NCBI GenBank assembly: GCA_963835885.1
Contig: CAWIHF010000032.1
Location: 1 to 64,000, forward strand
Reading direction: 5' to 3'
DNA: 64,000 nucleotides
From: Roseiarcus sp963835885
GTDB lineage: Bacteria > Pseudomonadota > Alphaproteobacteria > Rhizobiales > Beijerinckiaceae
Positions within the stretch are counted from its first letter, which is position 1. The number at the start of each line of letters is the position of its first letter. Under the pieces are notes generated by a model. That model had not been told where the DNA came from and searched no databases. It saw only the letters and a list, made by a program, of their open reading frames with translations. The position numbers and the translations under genes are program-made. This document shows, in pieces, positions 35,611-44,551 of the stretch.

Positions 35611-35628
35611 TGCGGGTATATACCCGCA
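35611..35628. promoter_or_regulatory. Perfect palindromic operator at the marR start
   Basis: TGCGGGTATATACCCGCA is a perfect 18-bp inverted repeat ending one base before the marR ATG at 35630. MarR-family repressors bind such sites and usually control their own gene and a neighbouring exporter, here the MFS gene downstream. No ribosome site fits between it and the ATG, so the transcript may be leaderless or the start elsewhere. Confidence 0.6.
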
Positions 35629-35629
35629 A

Positions 35630-36028
35630 ATGGCGTCGGTTTGCTACTGCTCATCCCTTCGCGCCGCCGCCCGAAAGACGACGGCGCTCTATGACGCGGC
35701 GCTTGCGCCGGTCGGAATCAATGTCGCGCAATTCGCCCTGTTGCGGCGGGTCGAGCGCACGGAGCCGGTGTCGCTGACCGAACTCGGCCGCCTCGCCGAT
35801 CTCGACCGCTCGACGATTGGACGCAATGTGAAGGTGCTCGAGCGGCTTGGCCTCGTCCGGCTGGCCGCCGCCGAGGACCAGCGCGAGGCGGCCGTGACGC
35901 TGGCGCCCGCCGGCGTCGAAGCGCTGCGGCGCGCTGCACCTCTATGGGAAGAGGCGCAGCGCCGCATCGAGATTGCTCTTGGGGCGGACGGCGCCCGCAG
36001 CCTGCGAGCGCTCGCCGATAGGCTCTGA
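35630..36028 (+). CDS. MarR-family transcriptional regulator
   Basis: This 132-residue winged-helix repressor has the MarR helix-turn-helix and wing: VGINVAQFALLRRVERTEPV, SLTELGRLADLDRSTIGRNV and KVLERLGLVRLAAAEDQREA, then a dimerising C-terminal helix. I chose the ATG at 35630 (MASVCYCSSLRAAARKTTAL), but an in-frame extension upstream to 35567 would run through the palindrome. The gene sits 43 bp before an MFS transporter on the same strand, the classic arrangement in which the repressor is released by the exporter's substrate. Confidence 0.87.
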   Translation: MASVCYCSSLRAAARKTTALYDAALAPVGINVAQFALLRRVERTEPVSLTELGRLADLDRSTIGRNVKVLERLGLVRLAAAEDQREAAVTLAPAGVEALRRAAPLWEEAQRRIEIALGADGARSLRALADRL

Positions 36029-36071
36029 TGTCTTTGCCGGATGCGCGTGATCGCCCGAAAAAGGATACCCG

Positions 36072-37424
36072 ATGACAGCGTCCACTCATCGTGTCTTTCG
36101 GATATCCGTCGGACCCCAGCAGCCGGCGGCGCTGTCGCTTTCCAATCGGCTCGCCGTCCGGCTCGCGGCAAAGGACGTCCACTACGGCTGGGTCGTGGCG
36201 GGAGCGACGTTTCTCGTCATGCTGGCGACAGCGGGAGCGATGGGCGCCCCCGGCGTCATCATCGAGCCTTTGGAAAAGGAATTCGGATGGAGCGCCGCGG
36301 ATATTTCCGTCGCGCTCGCTCTGCGTCTGGCGCTGTTCGGGTTGATGGCGCCGTTCGCCGCCGCCCTGCTTAACCGTTACGGGCTGCGCCGGGTCGTCAC
36401 CGCGGCGATCCCGATTATCGCCGGCGCCATCCTCGCCTCGCTGGCGATGACCCAGATCTGGCAGCTCATCGCGCTCTGGGGCGTGGTCGTCGGCTTCGGC
36501 ACGGGAATGGTTGCGCTGGTGCTCGGCGCCACGGTCGCGACGCGCTGGTTCGCCGAACGGCGCGGCCTCGTCGTCGGCATGCTGACGGCCAGCAATGCGA
36601 CCGGCCAACTCGTCTTTCTGCCGCTTCTCGCGAAACTCACCCAAGACCATGGGTGGCGAACCGCCCTGGCGTTCGTCGCCGTCATGCTGCTCGTCGCCGG
36701 AGCGATCGCATTGCTGGCGCTGCGCGACCGGCCCTTTGACGTCGGTCTTGCGCCTTACGGCAGGCGCGCGATCGAGCCGCCGCCGAAGCAGAATCCCGCC
36801 TTCGGCGCGCTCCTCTCATCGCCGCTGCGCGCGCTCTCGGAAGCGCGCGCGAGCCGGACGTTCTGGGTGTTGTTCGCGACGTTCTATGTCTGCGGTCTTT
36901 CGACCAACGGCCTCATTCAAACCCACTGGATCGCGCTCTGCGGCGACTATGGAGTGGCCCCGGTGAGCGCTGCGGGCGCGCTGGCCGTGATCGGCATGTT
37001 CGATTTCGTCGGCACGCTGGCGTCGGGCTGGCTCTCCGACCGGTACGACAACCGCTGGCTTCTGTTCGTCTATTATGGCTTGCGCGGACTGTCGCTGGTC
37101 GCGCTGCCGTTCACCGACTTTTCGCTCGTCGGCCTGTCGGCCTTCGCCGTTTTCTACGGTCTCGACTGGGTCGCGACCGTTCCGCCCACCGTGCGGCTGA
37201 CCGCCGAGCGGTTCGGCGCAGAACGCTCGAACCTGACGTTCGGCTGGATCTTCGCCGCCCACCAGCTCGGCGCGGCGACGGCGGCGTTCGGGGCGGGCGC
37301 GTCGCGCACCGAGCTCTCGACATATATTCCCGCGCTCTACGTCGCGGGCGTCGCCTGCGTGATCGGCGCCGCGCTCGTCCTGACGCTCACGCACCCCAGG
37401 CCGCGCCTCGCCGCGGCGGAGTGA
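36072..37424 (+). CDS. Major facilitator superfamily transporter
   Basis: This is an inner-membrane protein of 450 residues with about twelve hydrophobic helices. The loop 2-3 motif is degenerate (LLNRYGLRRVV, residues about 98-108) and its counterpart in the second half is clear (GWLSDRYDNRW, about 318-328). It starts after an N-terminal tail of about 35 residues and opens HYGWVVAGATFLVMLATAGA, typical of the oxalate/formate and monocarboxylate-like MFS group. It probably exports or imports an organic anion or drug. MarR and its palindrome upstream suggest substrate-induced expression. Confidence 0.87.
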   Translation: MTASTHRVFRISVGPQQPAALSLSNRLAVRLAAKDVHYGWVVAGATFLVMLATAGAMGAPGVIIEPLEKEFGWSAADISVALALRLALFGLMAPFAAALLNRYGLRRVVTAAIPIIAGAILASLAMTQIWQLIALWGVVVGFGTGMVALVLGATVATRWFAERRGLVVGMLTASNATGQLVFLPLLAKLTQDHGWRTALAFVAVMLLVAGAIALLALRDRPFDVGLAPYGRRAIEPPPKQNPAFGALLSSPLRALSEARASRTFWVLFATFYVCGLSTNGLIQTHWIALCGDYGVAPVSAAGALAVIGMFDFVGTLASGWLSDRYDNRWLLFVYYGLRGLSLVALPFTDFSLVGLSAFAVFYGLDWVATVPPTVRLTAERFGAERSNLTFGWIFAAHQLGAATAAFGAGASRTELSTYIPALYVAGVACVIGAALVLTLTHPRPRLAAAE

Positions 37425-37515
37425 GGCGCGCCGCAGCCGGGTCGATTTGAAAGGCGCTTATGGCGTTATCCGTTGGTCGCCAAAAAACGGGGCGCTGGGC
37501 AAAAGCCGCAAAGGC

Positions 37516-37553
37516 GTCATGGCCGGGCTTGTCCGGACAAGCCCGGCCATGAC
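37516..37553. repeat. Perfect 38-bp palindrome, Rhizobiales-type repeat
   Basis: GTCATGGCCGGGCTTGTCC is followed directly by its reverse complement, giving a perfect 19-base stem without loop. This sequence family recurs between genes in Bradyrhizobium-like genomes. It lies 90 bp after the MFS gene and 50 bp before an IS, and may also end transcription. Confidence 0.6.
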
Positions 37554-37603
37554 AGCGCGGGGTCGAGGCCTCGCCAGCGTTAGAGAAGCGCCACTTAAAA
37601 CTA

Positions 37604-38645
37604 GGCTCAATTAGCGTTAGATTGAGGTGGCCTGTTTGTGCTACGATTTATTATGGATTGACAGGGGATAGCGATGGATCAGGGGATGTTTCGAGCGTGG
37701 CTGGCGGAGATCGACGGTCTGACGGCAAAGCAGCGCCAGGAGCTCGAGGCGGTGCTGGCCGGCCGGCAGCCCAGAGGGCGGTGGCGGCGGCGATCGAGGA
37801 GCGCTTGGGCGAGGCGCGGCGCTGTCCGCACTGCGGCGGGGCGTCGGTGGGCGGGGGCCGAACCGACGGCCTGCGCCGTTTCCGCTGCAAGGATTGCCGC
37901 AGAAGCTTCAATGCGCTGACCGGAACGCCGCTGGCCCGATTGCGCAAGAAGGAACGCTGGCTTGATTTTGGTTAGTCGTTGAGCGAGGGCGAGACGGTGG
38001 CCGCCTCGGCCGAGCGGTGCGGGGTGGCGGTGAGCACGGCGTTCCGCTGGCGACATCGCTTCCTGCGCGCCGCCAAGAACCCCACGCGCCTGTTGAGCGG
38101 CATCGTCGAAGTCGACGAAACCTATATATTATCAAGCTGTAAGGGCGAGCGTCGCCTCGGTCGCAAGGCTCGCAGGCGGGGCGGAAAAGCAGCCAAGCGC
38201 GGCCTTTCGGACGAACAGACGCCGATCCTGGTGGCCGCCGACCGGAGCGGCGCCACCATCAGCGCCGTCCTCTCGGCCGTGACCGCCCAGACCATCAAGC
38301 CGGTGCTCGCGCCCATTCTGGGTAAGGACACCTTGCTCGTCACCGACGGCAATAACGTCTACCCGCCTTGCGCCGCCGCCCTCGGCGTCAGCCATGAAGC
38401 GCTCAACCAGTCGAAAGGTGAACGCGTCCGCGGCGAATTACACATCCAGACCGTCAACAGTCGCCATGAGAGCCTCAAAACCTTCCTGCGCCCCCGTCGC
38501 GGCATTGCCACAAAATACCTCGACAGCTACCTCAGGTGGTTCCACCTCGCCGGCCTCAAGCACAATCCCACGCCCCGAGCATGCCTCAATGCCGCCATCG
38601 GCGGAGGAGCCCAAATGATGATCTCAATCTAACGCGAATTGAGCT
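37604..38645. mobile_element. IS1595-family insertion sequence with 8-bp target duplication
   Basis: Inverted repeats of about 22 bases with one mismatch (cores GCTCAATT and GCGTTAGATTGAG) occupy 37604-37626 and 38623-38645. TAAAACTA flanks the element on both sides (37596-37603 and 38646-38653), the 8-bp duplication expected for IS1595. The transposase inside is broken by a shift and a nonsense codon, so the element is immobile unless helped. Confidence 0.8.
37674..38632 (+). pseudogene. IS1595-family transposase, frameshifted with an amber codon
   Basis: The start MDQGMFRAWLAEIDGLTAKQ leaves frame near 37780. The next frame encodes the zinc ribbon (RRCPHCGGASVGGG, then FRCKDCRRSFNALTGTPLAR). 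After KERWLDFG a TAG at 37973 interrupts a frame that continues unbroken with SLSEGETVAASAERCGVAVS, where a CAG would be expected. The catalytic part follows: IVEVDETYILSSCKGERRLG, TLLVTDGNNVY, and the tail LHIQTVNSRHESLKTFLRPR and KYLDSYLRWFHLAG. All parts of an ISXO2-like DDE transposase are present, but two lesions prevent expression. Confidence 0.82.
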
Positions 38646-38671
38646 TAAAACTATCAGATTACGCGGCAACG

Positions 38672-38990
38672 TCAGCCAGTCTTCGCAAGCGGTAAGGCAT
38701 CGGGGCGGTCCTCAGCGTAACGAATGCGAGGCGGGGGATGATGGTTTTTCAGATCGTATCGGCGATTGAATTGATATTCGAACTCCGCGAGATATCGAGC
38801 GACGTGTTTTTCGTGCACGGCTCGGCAGGTCCCGACGAGGGCGGCTTTGAGATGGCCCAACGCGGTATTGACCCATTTGAAAGCCGGGGCTCGGGCCGCT
38901 TGCTTGCCGCTTCCGGTCTTTATTGAGGCGTGCAGGCATCCGGCTTGGGTGGCAGGGGCGAAGCACGCCAGACCGTGGAGGCTCGGGTTG
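38672..38990 (-). pseudogene. Remnant of another transposase, C-terminal part
   Basis: The minus strand encodes GSGKQAARAPAFKWVNTALG, HLKAALVGTCRAVHEKHVAR and YLAEFEYQFNRRYDL, the C-terminal third of IS1595/ISXO2-like transposases of a different subgroup (WVNTALGN.K and YLAEFEYRFNRRYDL are characteristic). The N-terminal catalytic parts are absent. It abuts the younger IS1595 element on its left, so mobile elements have accumulated here. Confidence 0.68.
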
Positions 38991-39498
38991 GGGACGAAAT
39001 TGGAGCGTGGCGTCGGAACCGGAAGGCTCCCTAAGGGGGGAGAGCGGGCCTTCCCGGGCGACGCCGGTAGGCTCGCTTTCCGCCATAGGCGACGTTGCCT
39101 GACGGGTAGACGCCTTTAGCGCACGCCTCTTTGTTCGCCGAGAATTCGCCTCAGCTCCTCGCTCTCGTCGACCCTGCGGAAGGGCTCAGGCGCCCTCGTC
39201 GAGGGCTCTCCGCGGTCGCTGAAAGTCCGCGTACAGCACGCTTTTCGCCGAGCGCACCCGAAAGCCTAAAGGACCGAAGAGAAAAGTTCCGCCCATACCA
39301 AGAACTCGCTGATCAGAACCCGCGGACCCTTTCGCGCAGTCCGATGGACATGATTTCTCCAGGGCTGATCGACGAGCTTGTGCCAGGCGTCGCAGCATTT
39401 GGTCGCATTGTGACGCGCATCACAGCATCCTCCCTACTTCTAGGCTAACAAAGACCGGTTAAATTGGAAAACTTGCTTTCAAATGTGGGGTTCCCCAG
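38991..39498. other. Gene-free region before the three-gene cluster
   Basis: No gene is supported in these 508 bases. A 105-codon frame at 39131-39448 has no recognisable features. The last 50 bases (39445-39498) are AT-rich and include AAATTGGAAAACTTGC, a plausible promoter region for the gene at 39499. Composition falls toward lower GC here. Confidence 0.4.
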
Positions 39499-40845
39499 AT
39501 GCCCACCCAAGATCTCCCTACTCTGCGCCAGGTCAGGACCATCCGGCAGGACGGCGAGGCCGAGTTCGTAACACGCGGCGCGGTAATTCAGCCCGACCGA
39601 CACTCGTTCGCCACCCAAGACGAACTCGACGCCTACCTCGTTGAGGTGCTAGGCGGGAAGGCGGAGCGTGGAGGCGTGGGTGGGTTTCTTTCCCGCCAAG
39701 GCAAATATGTGCGTCGTTCGGCCGATGGTACCCGTGCCGTAACTTTCGGCGATCCCGGACTAGACGCCATCTCGTCCGCCGCTGGAACGCTCGTCATCGG
39801 TAGCCAGACGATCGATCTTCTGGCGGGACGTCCATCGGTAAATCCGCTGCGCCGAGCGGGCGGCGCTGGTAACGGAGCAGTTGTTTTCGACGCGCCGGCC
39901 TTGAAAATGACGGGCATCGTACACGACGCTGAGCGGTGGGCTACAGACGATGGGTCGTATGTGGAATACCGCATCCGCAACGGTCGACTCGGTTTCCATG
40001 CGTGGAAAGAGAACTATACGGTCGGCGGGTGGGGGTATTGGTCGATGGGTGTGGAAATCAGCGTATGGGACACCGCAACCAATTTTGAGGCGGCCAGCAT
40101 TACTTCGGTCGATTACATGAGCGTCACTGCGCCTTGTCAAATGTTCGGTGGTGGCGTGGCCGTTGACTACAACGACAACTACGTTGACCGAATGGATTGG
40201 GGAATCCACGCGCAGCAGCCGGAGCGGGTCGCGGGCGCTTGCCAGGCCCAATGGCACCACAGGCAGTTTGCCGACCTCGTGACGGCGGGTGATGGGTGCT
40301 TGCGCTACAAGACCGATACCTGGCCGACCACGTTTCCCACGGACTGGACCACGATTATCACTGCGATAAATTTGAATGGCAGCTGGACCGATGGCAGTAA
40401 CCGAAGTGCTGCAATATCCGTAACACTTCGATCCTTCTCGATTGATATGTCGGCCTTTGGCCGACCTACGGCACATGGGACCGTCGTCGGCTACACCGAT
40501 ATCACGGCAACCTTTCCCGATGATAGAAGCTACACCGGTCAACTGACACAACCAAGGACTATCACTTGGTCCAATGGCTCAACATGGACTAAGATTGTCA
40601 ATACTGTGTTCGATTTGAATGGTAGTTGGTCAGATGGCAGTCCTTGGATCGCAGTTATATACGAGGGGCCTTCGTCTCTCACGGTTGATATGTCCGATTT
40701 TGATCGGCCCACTGCTCACGGGAGCATCATTGATAGTTCTGCCATCACAGTGACCTTTCCCGATGATCAGACCTATACAGGCACACTGCAGAGCCCGAAC
40801 ACCATTAGATGGTCCAATGGTTCGACCTGGACAAAAAAAGCGTGA
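39499..40845 (+). CDS. Hypothetical protein with two tandem C-terminal beta-repeat domains
   Basis: I do not recognise the full protein (448 residues). Residues about 1-60 (MPTQDLPTLRQVRTIRQDGE, then FATQDELDAYLVEVLGG) look like a small helical head. Residues 130-260 are rich in W, Y and G (WKENYTVGGWGYWSMGVEIS). The C-terminal 165 residues are two copies of a unit of about 80: NLNGSWTDGSNRSAAISVTL and DLNGSWSDGSPWIAVIYEGP at the starts, each with RPTAHG, TFPDD, YTG and ending WSNGSTWTK. The pattern suggests a small beta barrel or binding module. No signal peptide is visible. It leads a group of three same-strand genes, bordered on the left by IS debris and lower in GC than the core genes. 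Confidence 0.7.
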   Translation: MPTQDLPTLRQVRTIRQDGEAEFVTRGAVIQPDRHSFATQDELDAYLVEVLGGKAERGGVGGFLSRQGKYVRRSADGTRAVTFGDPGLDAISSAAGTLVIGSQTIDLLAGRPSVNPLRRAGGAGNGAVVFDAPALKMTGIVHDAERWATDDGSYVEYRIRNGRLGFHAWKENYTVGGWGYWSMGVEISVWDTATNFEAASITSVDYMSVTAPCQMFGGGVAVDYNDNYVDRMDWGIHAQQPERVAGACQAQWHHRQFADLVTAGDGCLRYKTDTWPTTFPTDWTTIITAINLNGSWTDGSNRSAAISVTLRSFSIDMSAFGRPTAHGTVVGYTDITATFPDDRSYTGQLTQPRTITWSNGSTWTKIVNTVFDLNGSWSDGSPWIAVIYEGPSSLTVDMSDFDRPTAHGSIIDSSAITVTFPDDQTYTGTLQSPNTIRWSNGSTWTKKA

Positions 40846-40925
40846 ACTGCAGACTAGTTCACTTCAGTCTTCTCAAGGATTTGCTGTGTAAGTAGTCGTT
40901 ACTCAGGATGCGAGGAGGGGCGGAG

Positions 40926-41468
40926 ATGTCGCGCCGGTTCGTGCCCATTTTGTTTGGCATCCTAGTCGCGTTGACGCCGGGCGGGCGCATTTCGGCGCAG
41001 GTCGACGAAAGGCTCCAACGCTCTGCCACCGATGATCCCGCCGTGACGGGACACTTCCCGAATGGCTGGGCAATTGATAGGCCGAGCGCCGCGCCGACGC
41101 CGACAAACGAGAGCGAACTGGGGGAATTCCAAGAGCAATATCGGGACCATAAGGTTCTCTTCGCGCCGACCATAGAGGAGAACCTTAAGCCGGGGGGGAC
41201 CGGGACGGTCGAGCTGCCGCTGGCGGGGCCTTCTGGGCTCTCGGCCTCGGTGCGCTGGGTCGGGACGATTGACCCAGTGAAAGTGACCCTCGCGTTGGAC
41301 GGATCGACGTTGGCGACGACGGGGACCACATACCACTTTGGACTAAATCGAGGCGGATCGCTTCTGAATGCGCGTACAACGTCGGGCGGCCGCGCCACGG
41401 TCACTGTGACCAATACCTCGGACGTAACCATAAAGGTAAGGATTGTCTTCACGGCAACCGCTGTCTGA
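40926..41468 (+). CDS. Secreted hypothetical protein
   Basis: This is a protein of 180 residues with a clear signal peptide (MSRRFVPILFGILVALTPGG, cleavage after ISAQ or nearby). The mature part has an acidic, proline-rich linker (DRPSAAPTPTNESELGEFQE). A beta-rich C-terminal half follows, VRWVGTIDPVKVTLALDGST and ATVTVTNTSDVTIKVRIVFT, resembling an immunoglobulin-like or surface domain. No family is recognised. It lies 81 bp after the beta-repeat gene and 53 bp before the large secreted gene, so the three may form an operon. Confidence 0.68.
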   Translation: MSRRFVPILFGILVALTPGGRISAQVDERLQRSATDDPAVTGHFPNGWAIDRPSAAPTPTNESELGEFQEQYRDHKVLFAPTIEENLKPGGTGTVELPLAGPSGLSASVRWVGTIDPVKVTLALDGSTLATTGTTYHFGLNRGGSLLNARTTSGGRATVTVTNTSDVTIKVRIVFTATAV

Positions 41469-41520
41469 CGCGGAGTGACAAGGATGTGCAGGGTCATGAT
41501 TTCGGCATCTGAACGCGTGG

Positions 41521-43908
41521 ATGCTTGGAAAGTGTATGGCCTTGGCAGCGCTCGCGGCGATATTGTCGGTGGGTCCGGCATTGGCGGCATCGACGGTGTT
41601 GGACTTCGAGGACATCGCGGCCGGGACGACGATCACGACGCAGTATGGTTCGCGGGGAGTTGTCTTCCTTCAGGCCTATCTCGACACTGACCCGGCGGCG
41701 CATTCCGGGACGCATGTCCTGCGATCGGTCAAGCCAGGGAGCGAAATCTTCACCGCCCAACCATTTGTCATCAACTTCACCAGCCCGCAGGCACGAGTGA
41801 AGCTGTTTGGCGGCTCACAATACGCCTCTCTGAACGGCACGCTGACGGCCTATGACGCGGCCGGACACGTCGTGGCCACAGACGGTCCACGGCTCGTTCC
41901 GCAGAATACGTTCACGACGGTGTTCGAGGTCACTGTGGCGACAGCGAGCATCACGCGAGTGGAATTCCAGCTTGAGAACAGCGCCTTTGAGTCCGTTGAC
42001 AATCTCGAATTCGAAGGCGAACCGGCGGTCGTTCCGACGCAGCCGCCGGTCGTTCAGATCCTGTCACCCGCCAACGGGGGGGAACGGGATCTCAACCAGC
42101 TTGACATATCCGGGACGGTTTCTGGGGATGGCCTGCTGCCAGCTGTTACGCTGACGGTCGACTCGCGACAGCCTCCCGAATCAACCGCTCCGCCGTTCAC
42201 GTCGGACGTCGACCTGACCGGATCCGGGACGACGCGTCAATTCGCGTTGCCGATCTTCGGTCCCGCCCCATTAGGTCCAATCACGATCACCGCGAGCGCA
42301 GAGAACACCGCCGGCCTTAAGGGCACTGGCGCCAGCACCTTCAACAATCTGCCGGCTGCAATTCGTAACCGCTTCTCCGCGGACGGAGGCGCCGCCGCGT
42401 TCGGGGCCTTCAGTTTCGGGCTATTCCTGGGAGACGCATGCAAGATCGCGGTATACGATTTGGGAGCTATTAGCACGGACGGTTCCCAAGCGACGCGGGT
42501 GATCCGCGGCGACATCCTGACCAAGTGGCTTTCGTTGCGCACATTGTCCAATCCGAATGGGCTCGGGTGTCCGCTTGAAGAGGAACGCGACGCGCTCGGG
42601 GTCGCCCGCACCCAAGGCTTCGCCGGGGGACGCATTTACGCGAAACTTCCCGGGGCAGCGCCGCCCGGCGCCGCCTACGTGCCTAAAGTGTTCGTTGACG
42701 CCCTTCAAAAACGTGGAGACGAGGTGTCCAACGGCCTGCCGCTCAGCGATCCGACCGATTCGGTCGGTCCGATGCAGACGTGGCTGTTCCAGCGATTCGC
42801 TCGACCGAACCAAACGGAACTGCCTTCTACGCTGGAGATCAGGGGCTCACCTCCGATGTTGTGGATGGAACGACAGGCGGGAGGTTGGTTTTTGCCCGAG
42901 CTGGCGCCGTCTGATGTCGACAACGCCTTCAATAGATCCGCAGCTACGCTCTGGGAAAGCTTCCCCTGCAACGGAAATTTGGGGCCGTGTCAGGTGGAGG
43001 ACGAGCCACCGTTTCCACCGGAAAACATCTCCAATGCGGGAGTCTTGTTTTGCGGCGGCACCACATATTGGCCGGGGCATCCGGGAGGTCCGCCCGAGTG
43101 GGTGGCCATACCCTCCTACAAGGGCGACTGGGTCGCTACGCCAGTATTTGGCGCGGTCACCAGCAACTTCTTGGCGGACATCGATAACGCGTTCACGCAC
43201 GAGCACACGTTTGGAGGTTGCCCGTACTGTCCCGATACTATTGGGGGAGCCACCAACCCTCTTGGAGGGCTGTGCCCCACCTGTCCTTCCGACTATGAGT
43301 TCAAAGTGCGTCCGATCGGGCCGCAACCCGGGGCGTTCCCCCGCCCGAGCCTGTTCGGCGCAGGAAACACCACGGACATAAAGGTTGAGTATGAGGCGTA
43401 CTACGCGGCAGCCGCTCATAATTTTCTGGGTGCGCCGCGGGCAGGCGACCTGATCTACGCCACCGGCCGATGGATCATCGATTGCGGCCACGGTTCGTAC
43501 AAGTCCGAGCTCCATCCGCTGTTCAGTTTCGCGACGATGAAGACAGTGGTCTCCGAGACCAACCCCTTCACCGGACTCGAAGAGATCCTGTTCGGCGGAA
43601 AGCAGGCCACACGGGCGGCCATTTGGGTCAACGGGTGGTACACGGGTAATCCTCAGATCACGTTCGATATCTTTCCGCCGCCACGACCGTCGCCCGACGC
43701 CGTGCTGCATGTGTCGAAGCCGGTGGACTTTGCCGCGAGCCAGGACGTGACGCTCGCGTTCTCGCTTGTGCCGCCGGAAGCCGTGAGCCACGTTCACCTG
43801 ACGTTTACCTCGCCATATCGCGAAAACACCGTCACCGATGCCGGGGAGATGATGTTTGAATCTGGCCGGCAATATTGGGGTAAATGGTACCTTTACTGGG
43901 GTCAGTAG
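41521..43908 (+). CDS. Large secreted protein with Ig-like and LGFP-like repeats
   Basis: This 795-residue protein starts with a signal peptide (MLGKCMALAALAAILSVGPA, cleavage near ALA-AS). Residues 25-165 form a beta domain beginning VLDFEDIAAGTTITTQYGSR and ending ESVDNLEFEG. A bacterial Ig-like segment follows (PPVVQILSPANGGERDLNQL). Residues about 325-445 resemble LGFP cell-wall repeats: ILTKWLSL...GLGCPLEEERDALGVA, then GFAGGRIYAKLPGAA. The C-terminal 300 residues are cysteine-containing (FGGCPYCPD, GLCPTCPSDYE) and unrecognised. It is probably extracellular and may bind polymers or the envelope. It is the third gene of the island trio, and its start lacks a strong ribosome site. Confidence 0.7.
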   Translation: MLGKCMALAALAAILSVGPALAASTVLDFEDIAAGTTITTQYGSRGVVFLQAYLDTDPAAHSGTHVLRSVKPGSEIFTAQPFVINFTSPQARVKLFGGSQYASLNGTLTAYDAAGHVVATDGPRLVPQNTFTTVFEVTVATASITRVEFQLENSAFESVDNLEFEGEPAVVPTQPPVVQILSPANGGERDLNQLDISGTVSGDGLLPAVTLTVDSRQPPESTAPPFTSDVDLTGSGTTRQFALPIFGPAPLGPITITASAENTAGLKGTGASTFNNLPAAIRNRFSADGGAAAFGAFSFGLFLGDACKIAVYDLGAISTDGSQATRVIRGDILTKWLSLRTLSNPNGLGCPLEEERDALGVARTQGFAGGRIYAKLPGAAPPGAAYVPKVFVDALQKRGDEVSNGLPLSDPTDSVGPMQTWLFQRFARPNQTELPSTLEIRGSPPMLWMERQAGGWFLPELAPSDVDNAFNRSAATLWESFPCNGNLGPCQVEDEPPFPPENISNAGVLFCGGTTYWPGHPGGPPEWVAIPSYKGDWVATPVFGAVTSNFLADIDNAFTHEHTFGGCPYCPDTIGGATNPLGGLCPTCPSDYEFKVRPIGPQPGAFPRPSLFGAGNTTDIKVEYEAYYAAAAHNFLGAPRAGDLIYATGRWIIDCGHGSYKSELHPLFSFATMKTVVSETNPFTGLEEILFGGKQATRAAIWVNGWYTGNPQITFDIFPPPRPSPDAVLHVSKPVDFAASQDVTLAFSLVPPEAVSHVHLTFTSPYRENTVTDAGEMMFESGRQYWGKWYLYWGQ

Positions 43909-44222
43909 CGTGCGCACGCCCGACGACGTTGTCAGCGTGAAGTTCGTGGTTTGAATTCAACTTCAAGTCCGGCCGACGCGTAGGACCGGGCGCGCCCGAT
44001 CACCAATCTGTGGAGAATTTGTTCGAGGAACGATCGCCCGTTCCTGGCGCATTGCGCCAGTTCATCGGACCAATCCTGAACGGCAGCAATGGATCGAGCG
44101 GACTTGTTCGAAGCTTGTTTCCGCAAGGGTCGGTCATGGCGCATTCCTTCCGTACACACAGGAACGCGCGCTTCGGGGTCGATCTGCCCCTTCAACTGCC
44201 GATGCTGTGGGTTCTCAGAGCA
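43909..44222. other. Gene-free region after the secreted-protein trio
   Basis: These 314 bases hold no supported gene. They lie between the end of the secreted-protein gene and a truncated BoxR-like fragment on the other strand. No repeat or clear terminator was found. Confidence 0.4.
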
Positions 44223-44551
44223 TCACACTGGCAGGCCCAGCGCCTGCCGCACCTCAGCCCGCAGGATCTGGAACGTCTCGAGCAGCGGCTGGCCGCTGGT
44301 GTCGACCTTGAGATCCGTCTTCGAATAGAAGGCCGCCCGCCCGGCGAGGATCGTCTTCAGGTCCTCCATCGCCTCGGCGCTCGCCGCCACAGGCCTGAGA
44401 TCGCCCTGGGCCGAGACGCGCGCCAACTGGTCTTCCGGGTCCGCCTGCAGCCAAACGGTCGTGCAATGGCGAAGAAGCAGGTTGAAGCTGACGAGGTCGG
44501 ACGCCATGCCGCCGGCGGCGGCGATCACCGCCTCGGGATAGATCTGAATTA
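44223..44551 (-). pseudogene. C-terminal remnant of a BoxR-like regulator (shikimate-kinase-like domain)
   Basis: The minus strand reads EKLIQIYPEAVIAAAGGMAS, DLVSFNLLLRHCTTVWLQAD, PEDQLARVSAQGDLRPVAAS and AEAMEDLKTILAGRAAFYSK, ending RQALGLPV at 44223. This is the kinase-like C-terminal part of XRE-type BoxR regulators, which sense benzoyl-CoA in the box benzoate pathway. About 105 of some 300 residues remain. The fragment begins exactly at the stop of the lytic transglycosylase gene, so its DNA-binding half was removed by deletion. No box genes are seen nearby. Confidence 0.68.

Noticed and set aside
37516..37553. Perfect hairpin as the MFS terminator
   Set aside because: No T-run follows and the sequence is a known type of dispersed repeat, so it is listed as a repeat.
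39131..39448. 105-codon frame before the three-gene cluster
   Set aside because: No domain, no ribosome site and shadow-like composition.
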